Shown: one piece after another, positions 1 through 9,999 of the stretch
Layout: the number at the start of each line of letters is the position of its first letter
How positions within the stretch are numbered: the stretch's first letter is position 1
Source: Casuarius casuarius
Taxonomy: Eukaryota; Chordata; Aves; Casuariiformes; Casuariidae
NCBI GenBank assembly: GCA_003342895.1
Contig: PTFA01000009.1
Span: forward strand, 8,700,677 to 8,764,676
Length of the DNA stretch: 64,000 nucleotides
Reading direction: 5' to 3'
The notes under the pieces: model-generated
Told to the model about the DNA's origin: nothing
What the model saw: the letters and a program-made list of their open reading frames with translations, nothing else
The model's database searches: none
Translations under genes and position numbers: made by a program

Positions 1-542
1 TGCAATATGCCTCCTTCTTTTCAGCAAAGACTTTATTCCTGGGAAAATGTATTTGTGACATACTAATATGTTAAAGGTTGCCTTTTAAACACACCATTTG
101 AGGTTTTTCCAGTGCAATATTCAAGATGAATGCCAATTTAATTTGTATAATACCCAGAACACATTATGATAAAATTTTTCATATAAGATGTGATAAAAGT
201 GTAATCTGCTGCTCATTTATAATATATTTGTCACTGTAGGCTTTGTATTTAGGTCAGATTAAATTGCAAGGAAAATAATGACTCAGATATCAGTAATCAC
301 AGTATTTATTGGTTTACACCGTATGACTTCAGTTCCTAGCTAGAAAAGGTTTTAGATAAGGGAAGAATTCTAAGTTACAAATATGCAAAAGAGGTAACAA
401 TTCAGAATAAAAATATTTTGGTTCTCATTTTAAGTATTTTTCCTGTCCTACTGCTGCCTAATGGGTCTTTACTTATCTGTTGGACACTACTTACAATCAA
501 GTGTGTAATACTATGGGATTTCTGTCATGAAATCTTTTCTTT
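1..542. other. Unique AT-rich noncoding DNA
   Basis: No open frame of useful length, no recognisable repeat and no RNA gene is visible. The sequence is AT-rich and looks like ordinary intergenic or deep intronic DNA. Confidence 0.6.
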
Positions 543-597
543 ATAGAATCTCAGAATAATACAAGTTGGAAGGGATATCTAGGGGTCTTCTGGTCAA
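543..597 (-). mobile_element. Short CR1 LINE 3'-end remnant
   Basis: Read on the plus strand, this begins with degenerate octamers (atagaatc, tcagaata) followed by aagttggaagggat and tctggtcaa. That matches the reverse complement of a CR1 3' terminus (tandem octamers, then GTTGGAAGGGACCT and a TCTAGTCCAA-like stretch). Only about 55 bp is recognisable. The expected continuation (the CCCCCTGCTCAAAGCAGGG-like part) is absent, so the copy is either strongly 5'-truncated or too diverged to follow by eye. CR1 retrotransposes by target-primed reverse transcription and is usually 5'-truncated, so a short 3' stub is the expected form. Confidence 0.68.
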
Positions 598-2659
598 TCT
601 TACACAACTCCTCATCCATCTAAGACTTAATCATATATAGTATTCTTGACAACATGCTCCATTTAGGGAGATTCTGCATAGAAGGGGGGCTATGTCTTCC
701 TTTTTATTCTTTAAATAGTTTTGGTCATTTGTAGAATTCACAGAATAGTTCTTAATAAAACCAATGTTATTGGCAATATGTTGCCCTTGGATGGCTCACA
801 TATTCCATAATGCATTGGCAGCAGCAAAAAAAGAAAACTTGCAGTACTTTGGAAGAGCAGTTAATCCCAACTGCGGAGTCTTACTGTGGTGTTAGGATGA
901 ATTTAATAGCCTTATCTCCCTTTGAAACAGCCAAAATAGTGAGAATTCATTTCAGGTAGTCATTCTGATTTCATACATGCTGGATACTATAAAAATTCTT
1001 ATGCTCAGTTGCACTGGCGGAAGCTCCAGGAATTCTGGAGGATTAATAAATTAGGGCAAGTGTTTGGCTTACTGGTTTTGTGTTTTCAGCAAAGATGAAG
1101 ATAGGTTTTCCTTCAGTGTAAGTATTGACCTCATCTTTGTTATGGTCAGTACTTACTTCTTGATTCAATTATTCTCAGTAGATACCCAAACAAACATCAG
1201 TATCTTTTTATTAAGAACAGTGGAAATTACATATGTGTGAGGAACAAATAATAAATAGGTTTCCAACAATTTTCCATCAATGGATAATTAAAGTTCTAAA
1301 AGCAACACTTCACAATGGCAACATCTCTAGCTTTGCCAATGGTATTAAAGCTCCTAAAATTTTCCATATTGCTCTCTTTTTATAAGTTACTGTATGTTTG
1401 GCCTCTGTGTGTGTGTATCGTACGACTTGTAAGAAATCTAGAAAATAGTTAGAAGAGGTTAGAAGAAGAGGTCTTTAGCAGATACTCTGGTTCCCTGCTT
1501 TGAGACTTGAAATTCATGTGTTTTCAGTGTGAATTGCCCTCATGCTCCTTGACCCCCATTTACCAACTGTGGGAAGGAGAAGCTGTCGCACTGTGCAGGC
1601 ACTGGCGAACACCGGCCATCCACGTGGCCCCACTTAGGGTCATGTTTTGCACTTTGTGGTTGTTCCTCCCGGAAGTTAATCAGAGACCTTCTGAAAAATC
1701 ACAGTTTGCATAAGTCTGAATTTTGTTTGAGTATGTCTCAGTTACTCTTCCTTTCTCTCTTAGAGATGAATGTTCATTTCTATTTTCTTATGCTTTCAGT
1801 AGAAGTGGTGGGAAAGAGAATAAGTGAATTGAAATAGTTTCCACTAGTAATGGCACACATTTATCTCCATTAGTTTCATACACAGTAAATGTAGATGGAA
1901 TTAGATGAATATCTTTAAAAATGTGAAAAATAAGAATAATAGTGGGGATTGAAAGTTGGTAAGATCTGTCACCTTTTTTAATTCAGTGTTCCTAAGAATC
2001 CGTTTTGATGTGAGGAGAATTGTTTGCACTGTTTTCCAGATTTATCTTTAAAGCACTTCTTCAGCAGCGCTTTGCTCTCATTACATATCTTCCATAGTTC
2101 ATCCAAACTACAGAAAGAAAAAATTGTTAAGGTTTTGTGGTCATCTTCTTAAGAATCAGAAAGATAAAATGAAATTACAGAAATCCATCACTAGCCTGAG
2201 TAGCAAGTACTAAACATTGAATGAAAGCTAAAAGCAAACGGCTTGTGAAAAGTTCACCAAGTAAATTTATTCACAAAAATATGAACAAATGCCTAAAATC
2301 ATTTTCTGTTCACGGGCTAAATTCAGTGGTTAAATTATTTGTTGCCAAAATAATGTTTTGCATAGTGACCCACAGTTCAATTAACCTGTACCTTCAAATA
2401 CTAACTTATTAAATCCTTTCCAATCTCCCTTCTATATTAAGCCTTTATTGTTAATTTGAAGAGTTTAGATAGATAGTTAAATATTTTTAATGCTCCTTAT
2501 AAATTTTTAAAATAAATCAACTTCAGAAACTCATTTATAATGGAGAAATTAATCTGATATTACTGCTGAAAGTATTCTTAGAATATAAGGCACTTAACCA
2601 GTGATACTTACTGATATAATAATACAAGCAAGGAATTCGGAGCCCAGCTACTTACTACT
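598..2659. other. Unique AT-rich noncoding DNA
   Basis: Two small open frames (1507-1713 plus, 68 codons; 2221-2412 plus, 63 codons) show no family resemblance, no flanking splice context that stands out and AT-driven composition, so I regard them as chance. Near 1449-1473 there is a small purine-rich direct repeat of gttagaaga. Nothing else can be supported. Confidence 0.55.
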
Positions 2660-3253
2660 AATCTTCACAGGGCTACGGAATAGGTGAGGTTAGAAGGGAC
2701 CTGTGGAGTTTTTCTAGTCCAGCCCCCCTGCTCAAAGCATGGTTAGCTACAGCAGGTTGCCCAGGGCCCTGTCCAGTTGGGCTCTGAGTATCTCCAAGGA
2801 TGGAGACTCCGCAGCCTCTCTGGAGAACCTGTCCCAGTGTTTGATCATGCTCACAGTAAGGAAGTTTTTTCTTATATTCAGGCAGGATTTCCTGTATTTC
2901 CATTTGTGCCCATTGCCTCTTGTCCTGTCACTGGGCACCCCTGACAAGAGTCTGGCTCCATCTTCTTTACTCCCCAACGTCTGATATTTAAACACAGTGA
3001 TAAGATGCCGCTGAGCTTTCCCTTCTCCAAATTGAACAGTCGCAGCTCTCTCAGCGTCTCCTTGTATGAGGGACGCTCCAGTCCCTTCACCATCTTAGTG
3101 GCCTTTTGCTGGACTTGCTCCAGTAGGTCCATGCCTGTCTTGTACTGGGAAGCCCAGCACTGGACCCAGCACTCCAGATGTGTCTCACCAGTGCTGAGTC
3201 GAGGGGAAAGATCACCTCCCTCGACCTGCTCTGCCTAATGCAGCCCAGGCTGA
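2660..3253 (-). mobile_element. CR1 LINE, 5'-truncated 3' fragment
   Basis: The plus-strand text is the reverse complement of a CR1 3' region. It starts with degenerate terminal octamers (aatcttcacagg), then tgaggttagaagggacct, the block tctagtccagcccccctgct, and ctccaaggatggagactcc. It continues through tttccatttgtgcccattgc and the region where CR1 encodes the end of ORF2, stopping near 3253 at taatgcagcccaggctga, where similarity ends. About 590 bp of the element remains, with its 3' end at the lower coordinate. It is more diverged than the copy at 44135 and contains several indels. The upper boundary abuts a short stretch that looks like a second CR1 3' end in the opposite orientation. Confidence 0.93.
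2747..3225 (-). pseudogene. CR1 ORF2 C-terminal relic, frameshifted
   Basis: On the minus strand the C-terminal part of the CR1 ORF2 protein (endonuclease/reverse transcriptase; only the segment after the RT core is present) can be followed in pieces. One frame (3132 down to about 3010) gives MDLLEQVQQKATKMVKGLER and then SYKETLRELRLFNLEK. Another frame (2995 down to 2747) carries SGVPSDRTRGNGHKW, CLNIRKNFLTV, IKHWDRF and ESPSLEILRAQLD. The family order is preserved, but the frame changes around 2995-3010. A further break lies near 3188, where the LVRPHLE-type motif loses frame, apparently by a one-base loss. No catalytic residues of the RT core remain, so the copy cannot encode an active enzyme. 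Confidence 0.88.
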
Positions 3254-3257
3254 TAGT

Positions 3258-3295
3258 CTGTTTCTTAGTTTTCAGCTTCTGTGATTCTGTAATTT
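3258..3295 (+). mobile_element. Putative plus-strand CR1 3' terminus
   Basis: The 19 bases at 3277-3295 (two octamer-like units followed by aattt) are identical to 44685-44703, where a plus-strand CR1 ends. Preceding bases (ttcttagttttcag) loosely resemble the CR1 sequence just before its terminal repeats. This stub lies directly beyond the 5' breakpoint of the minus-strand CR1 at 2660-3253, so the composite has CR1 3'-type ends on both outer flanks. It could be a tiny separate insertion, a product of an aberrant inverted integration, or a chance match to a low-complexity octamer. Confidence 0.55.
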
Positions 3296-5193
3296 TTATT
3301 CAAAATGAAGACTAACAAACAAACACAAAAATAATTACACTTTACTCTGTTGCTTTTAAAACATGAATGCATATATGTATTTATTGGTTCTGCATTATCT
3401 CAGTTACATATGAGTCTTATTTTGCAACCACCAACTGAAATGTGTCAGCAAGTGACAATTTGTATTTTCTTCCACTTCAGTAGAATCAACAACATTGGAT
3501 AAACATAAAGGAGAGCGCAGATTTCTCCCCACATAGTACGCTGTCAAGCCGAGAATTACTTAATGCTATTCAGACAAAACTAGAAGTCTCCAAAGTGGGC
3601 AGTATGCTTACTTGAAATATCTCAGCCATTATTATGGTTTAAATATTATATTTAAAAGAAATCAGACATGGCGTTTTAATAAAGAGAAGGTTGATGGGAA
3701 TTAAAAAAAAGATTTGGGTAGCCTTGCTCTACCTTTTCATGCAATATTTGGGACTTTTTAGGAGTAGTGATGATGTCTGCTTGTTAAAGAACACACGAAA
3801 GCCTTCATTTTGAATGACATTCCAGATAAATATAATAAAAACCCTCTGATGTGGTAAAGGTGCCTATTTTTTTAAATAGAGATATGCTTTCTGAAAGCTA
3901 AATGATTAAAGGTTTAAGGTAAGATTCTGTCATTCCCGATTACCGAACTAACAAGTCAGGCTTCAATATTGCTATTCCTAAACACAGTGCTGCTACACAA
4001 TGAGAGCGTTACTGGTTTAATGTGGATGAAGATTATGCTTTTGAAGGTAATCTCTGCTTCATCCTCACTTACTGTGCCTGGGTCCACATTATGGCACACT
4101 CTCAGAGAGTATGATCCAGGCTCCTGTCAGCTGAAACAACACTGGAAAATACACCCTGGGAGAGCGCCTAATGCACTTCAGCTCTAAAAGGACATTAACT
4201 GCATGACAGCAGATCAGAAATATTCCAAAGTAAAAAAACACCCCCCACACACAAATCCCAGTCTCCCCCCAAGTGTGTATAGGGTGCACATCAGGTCCTC
4301 AACACTAGGCGCGTCACTCTTCAGATCCGCTCCTGTCAGGTCACAGGACTTGCTAATGTAGGTCTAGCTAGTGTCGCTCTCGCTGGGGCAGAATCTGCTC
4401 CAGCATTCGTTGCTCACGGCTACTCAGTGGAAGACCTGAGACTGGAAGTCAGAAATCCGTGTGCACTCTGCTTTGCTCTAACTGCGGGGAAACAACAACA
4501 GCGTTCCAAAACCCAAAGCATGAAAAGGTTTAGCGAGGACTGAATTAGTAAATTTTCTCCTTATAGATAATGCAGCTGGTTTTTATTATCTTAAGGACCT
4601 ACCATGTTACATATAGAAATACTGAAATCCGGCTAAAGTATGGAAATATCACAACCCCAAGTAGATACCTACCTTAAGTATGTTACCTTTTTTAGATAGT
4701 TGATATTCAACTGATCTGTTTAAATTCTCTTCAGATTGCAATTAGTCATAGATTGTCAACAAGTAAAAACAAGACTGTAATTATTAACTCAGAGGGATAT
4801 GTTGCTGTTCATAATCAGATATAGATACGATATCCCATTTTATAATTTCATAAAAATGTTCAAGCAAATTACAGCCTTGTAATAACTCAATGGCAGTTTT
4901 ATCTTTCGTATTATCTTTGTTGCTAGTTAATATTGGCATAAAATTTTCTTGTAAAAATGGTTGTCTCTCTAATCAAGTGTAAATACGTGGTAGGGAGAAA
5001 AGGTGTGCCAATAAAAAAGCAGTGCACAGGGAAAGTGGGTGAACAATTCTACTTTCGGTTTAAAAAAAGAAAAAAAAACATCCACTGGACCCATTATTAA
5101 TCCTATGCTTTTTGTGGACAAGAATCTGGCCATCTACATACCAGTTATCTTTCAGCATTTGTTTTTAATGCTGAATAAATACACTGTTACAGT

Positions 5194-5205
5194 GGGGGGG
5201 GGGGG
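5194..5205 (+). repeat. Poly(G) run, 12 G
   Basis: Twelve consecutive G residues follow acactgttacagt. Homopolymer G of this length is rare in AT-rich DNA. It is length-unstable and can fold into quadruplex structures; its exact length is also vulnerable to sequencing error. Confidence 0.9.
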
Positions 5206-6247
5206 TTTGTCCACGCTACAGTTATCACAGGTGCTGAATGTTCCCATAGCACTGTGAATTGCAAGCAGATGGTGTTGGCACAGCAGAAGAAAGAAGGATG
5301 AAAAACCCATTCAGATAGTAGGTTGGGATACCGCTGAAGGCTAGAGCCAGTCTAGTATGTTTTAGAGGTGATCTAAGAACTGTCTAAAGGTATTCAGTTT
5401 GTTTTTAGCCATTTCCTTTCTTTTTTAGTGGCCAAATTCTGGCACAGCATTTACTACTGTGCACTTTTGTACAATATCCTTGTTTGCTACTTTTTCTCTT
5501 GAATGTTACTACCGGACAGTGGGATCTGGGTACCAGAAAGGCGACCTGTTGCTCTGGGTGCCAGACATGACAGTATCATTCCTGTGTTACTGACCAAGCT
5601 GTGCTTAGGTATCTTTGCTGCATGAAAGGATATGGGGAAGCCTGCTCCTGTTCTTCATTTGGGCCATTCAATAACAACTACCAAGCAGTAAGTCTGTTTT
5701 AGGCAATTCCGAATAGACAAAGTGGCTTGTGTGTCTCTGTTTTTTCTGGTTTCACTTCAGTGGCTTGCTTTGGAGTTGTTACAGAAGGGAAAAATGTAAG
5801 AGGCTCTTTCAGATCTTCACTGATTACACCACAAAGCACATAATACTTAGGATAACTTTACAAATTCTTTTTAAGTCCTTTCTTCTCCAATGTGTACTTT
5901 AAGGTACACTGTAAATGACACATCTAAGTAGCTATGTGAGGGGATGGCAGTAGGTACTGCTTTTTTGCCCAAGTTGGACTACGCTTGAACAACAAGGTGC
6001 TCGGGAGCGTACCAAGCACAGTGTTCCCGGTAACAGTTCACAGGAGCAGAGCACAGGATCATGGTGAGAACATAGCTGTGCAAATACATTTGCTGTTCCC
6101 TTGTCAGGGTAGGAGCAAGTGCTTATGGGGCTAGCTGTGTGGGCTGCTATCAGACATGGTAAGGGGACACTGCAGTAGCTGATGCTAATTTATTATGTTC
6201 AGAGGCAGAGATTTCACTTACCTTTCAGTTCTCAAGAGTTCTTCCAC

Positions 6248-6618
6248 CTCTAAATTAGAGAATGATGGGCAACTCTTATGCTTTGATGTACCTCCTTACA
6301 TTTTTTATGATCTGGAGCAGCATATAAGTCACACAGCAGACAAGATAGAGAAAGAAGGGCAAGTCACTGGATGTCCACTGATTTTGAACCCATGGTCCAC
6401 AGCCAGCAAGTATGCTTTAGAAAAGTCCTCTCCTGCAGTCATCTTAACTTATTTCAGTGTACCTCCTTTTCTGCATGTTACTTGAGGCTGGAATCATGTG
6501 CTGGCAATCTTTTTTCCGTCTCTCTCCCTACCCCTTTTCAATTACAACCTCTACGTACATCTCTAAGGATGCAGGTTTGTAACCTACTGGGAATTGTCAA
6601 ACATTCTCTAATTTAGAG
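6248..6618. repeat. 17-bp inverted repeat pair, 337-bp spacer
   Basis: The 17 bases at 6248-6264 (ctctaaattagagaatg) are the exact reverse complement of 6602-6618. Each arm is itself nearly palindromic (ctctaa/ttagag). The spacing would suit the terminal inverted repeats of a small non-autonomous DNA element. However, I see no transposase, no clear flanking target duplication and no second copy in the window, so this remains only a structural observation. Confidence 0.5.
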
Positions 6619-6956
6619 TCTGCTTCTGATGTGATCCTGTATCTCTTTTTCGACACTATATCCCCCAGGTTTAAAAATGAAAGATTTTTCCATCTGATAT
6701 TTTTGCTTTGTTCCTGTGTTGCCTTGAAGTTGCCTGAATTTAAAAGTTGAAAAATACACATTAAATATGAGATCTGACTGCACCATTGACTTTTCTCTCA
6801 TTTCTTATGATTGTTCAGTATTTCTTCCCCAGCCTCATCTTCCCAGATACCAGTAATAATGGGGCTAATGGAATCTCCCAATTCATTTTACTTATATGAT
6901 GTAAAATTCTGTTTGCATCATAACTATGATCACTTGGACTTTGAGGTGGCCAATTC

Positions 6957-6993
6957 AATTCACGTGCTTGGCCAAGCAATTCACGTGCTTGGC
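6957..6993. repeat. 21-bp tandem duplication with CACGTG cores
   Basis: The 16-mer aattcacgtgcttggc occurs at 6957-6972 and 6978-6993 (period 21). Each copy contains a perfect palindromic E-box CACGTG (6961-6966 and 6982-6987). Two E-boxes about two helical turns apart could bind bHLH-type factors cooperatively, but no promoter context is visible. Confidence 0.7.
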
Positions 6994-9900
6994 TCCTAAA
7001 ACTGGGTAGGAATGGATGTGTACAACACAGGTGTCTTGGACAATGTCTGTGCGTTTCATTGTCATGAAACAATGCAATGACAAAGGATAAAAGTGGCAAA
7101 TCTCCAACTACTGTTCATTCATATAGCTATTTAGCTCTCAGTGGTGCTAGACTGAAGCCATGATACTCAATGTCAGGTACATTGATAGTTAAAAGCAGAA
7201 AGACAGAAAAGAATAGTCTGGGAAAAAGCCAGTTCAATTAAATTTACTGGCATGATTATGTAAAATAATGACTAAGATCTGTATAACCTTTGACTGACTA
7301 AGAAAAGGTGATAGATTGGATCAACATATTTGATAATTAATTATTATTATTCCAGATAGGAAAAATAAATAAGTATTCAGCAATATTTTTCAGACCCTCA
7401 CACATTGAAAGACCCATTGTACGGCCACCACAAAGAAGTCTGAATAAATATTGCCACATTCTGTTAAGAATGAAAGAGGGTAATATGCTATAAAAAGTGG
7501 AAACAACACAGCACTGAGAGAAGGAAAGAAAGAGACAGCAGATGCTGTTTTCCAAACTAAATCTCCTCTGATACACTCTGGGGACCTGGTTTAATCAAGC
7601 ATCATTCTCACACTTCATCACGTATGTTATTCAGAAATGATGAAAAATTCTGGGAATAAATTAGTCATTTATTTCAGGATAAATGGTTTTTTAAATTTAT
7701 TATTATTCAAGCTATTCTGAAAAATTTAGTTTTTTCTTTATTTCTACCAGAGGCTTCCAGCTTGGCTTAATCAGAAACCATTACTTGCAGAGTCCCAAAG
7801 GTCAGGACCCTGACTTGCTTTGTAAAAGACATTTTTCTGCAGCATACCTTCTTCTGTTACAGCTTTTCCTCTACTCATGGTTATCAGATTTAAAATGTTT
7901 CTTTCAGTGCACTCTGACTTAGAAGAGTCTCTGTAACAATCCTATGATAAAATTTTTTTCTTCTTCTTCCGCTGTGTGCATTTAAGTGACTTACCATAAG
8001 AAGGATTCTCTCCCAGAAATCCTCTCCTCTTTTCCTCATGTCCTGTTGACTTTGGGTTTTCCCTGCCTTTTTGCATTATCCACTACTATTTACCTTTAGC
8101 ACTTTACTTGTCAATTTTATAATAATGGTGCAGCATAACTTGACACTGTCCAGGTAAATATATTCGACTCTTGGCTTATATAAGCTGATAGGTCTTGGGG
8201 TAGGATTCTGTCAGGTTTAATCACCTGGGTGGTACTTTAACTCACATGTTATGGGAGCTAAGGGTGAGCTGCTCCTCAGCTGCTATCAAGTATCACAATA
8301 CGGCTCTTGTGGCTAGATCACATATTTGTAAACAGTAGCTCTCGTGTTCAATTATTTTGGATAAAGGGATTTTGATTAGGTTAATATAATTTATATACCC
8401 TCAGCACTCAGCGATGTCTGGGTGATAAATTGGGCAGCCATATGATGAACTGCATTTATCCTGTATTTCTGACAGTGTCTCTTCACTCTGCACGCTGATC
8501 TACCCCTGGGCACTTCAGGCCTTTGCCAAGTGTTATATAGTCAGGGAGGAAGGCATGCGTTTTAAGTAGTAAACGAAGTTAGATTTAGCTGGAAAATGGG
8601 AGGAAGGGAGAAAGGTTATTATAAAAAGATTCACCCTTTGATAAATAAAGATGTATATACTTTTTTCATTCAAACATCAGTGATTTTTTGACAAAAATTG
8701 TCTAACCTTTCCAACCCAGCTGAGCATTGTCACCAAACTTCTTTCTTGTTTTTAGTTGGAACTTATTTTTTTAAAGGGGAATGAATGGTGGATTTTGATT
8801 GGAAAGAAAAAAGTAAAGCAAGTTTTCTATGAATTTCCTTTAATAGAAGACGACACACCTCCACAAAAACTAGAATATGAAAATTATAGATAATTTTCAG
8901 TCAAGTCAATTGATCTTGATGGAAGCTGAAGTAATGTATTACAAGTTTTTCGGTTGCAAAAGGCATTAACTGTGGGACCTTCTTTTTTGTCTGCAAAGAT
9001 GCTTTGCAGCCCGCAGTCATGGTCACCCAAACTCTTAGCTCAGTAATTTGTCTGGGATGTGACACAGGTCCCTTGCAGTCCATCAGCCCTGGTTTCCTAC
9101 CTGCAGAAACTGAGGAGCAGGAATGAGCTGTTTAGTAATCATCTGCTTTCCATTTTTGTTTTCCCAGCAACATCAGAGTGATCTGTGGCTAAAGTAAGCA
9201 CCTGACCCTAAGAGCAAGATTCCAAAGATTGGACAAAAAATGCTCAATCCTTAGTATCTGCAAGATGTCAGGATTATTTGTGCCATATGAATAGTAAACT
9301 TCAAAGCATCCTGCACACACTATCTCCTTAGGATGCTCATTTTCCATTTATCAACAGTATGAATTAACAGGGCGATCAGAAATTCTAAAGAGCCAATTGA
9401 AAATAATAAGTAGATTGAATTAGGAAAAAGATCACTAAAAATTCTTGTAAAACCAAGGAACTGGTTGCTTTCAGATGTTTAACAATTGTACAAACTGTGA
9501 TCTATTCCTGGAGAGCCCTGGCAGGGGCTGATGTTAGTGAACTCAGTGTTAGAGCTCACTTTAGCAGTTTCAGGTTCCGTTTTGTACAAGTTTTCTCCTA
9601 TTATCTTGTGATGTCTCTTTTCCCATCCTTTCATTCTCTCTGTCCTCTGCTTTTAGACAGAAAAATGCCAGTGTGCAAAGCTTTGACCAAATGCAGTCAT
9701 TTTCACTATTTGTTTGTAATACTGGATGAACAGGAACTTTAGAGCCCAATTATGAACTTCACATGCTGCAGGTTGGTGGCTCACAATAAACTGAGATACA
9801 TTCTTTAAAAATAAAATGGATCTTTTTTATGGGAGGATCCCTCATGTTTGTTTCAGAGCAGAAGTCTCTGAAAAGCCCTAAGTGTGAGAACGCAAAGTGA

Positions 9901-9999
9901 GCTGCACTGCAGAGATGTAGGAAAACTCCTTATGACTTTGCACTTACTCATGTGTACTGTAATGTGATTCACTGCAATGAACTTCCTGAACGAGAGATT

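Larger units (their letters stand above)
3296..9999. other. Unique AT-rich noncoding DNA with small repeats
   Basis: No gene is supported. Contents worth noting are listed separately: a G12 run (5194-5205), a pair of 17-bp inverted repeats (6248-6264 and 6602-6618) and a 21-bp-period duplication with CACGTG cores (6957-6993). A 12-bp TATA-containing palindrome lies at 8174-8185 (gcttatataagc), with no evidence of a transcript start. Open frames such as 6195-6485 plus and 6815-7099 minus have no recognisable domains and overlap on opposite strands, as chance frames do. Confidence 0.55.

Noticed and set aside
2739..3238. Plus-strand frames 2739-2984 and 3005-3238
   Set aside because: They are antisense to a minus-strand CR1 ORF2 relic and are not host genes.
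8174..8185. TATA box at gcttatataagc
   Set aside because: The site is a simple palindrome in AT-rich DNA with no initiator, CpG context or downstream gene.
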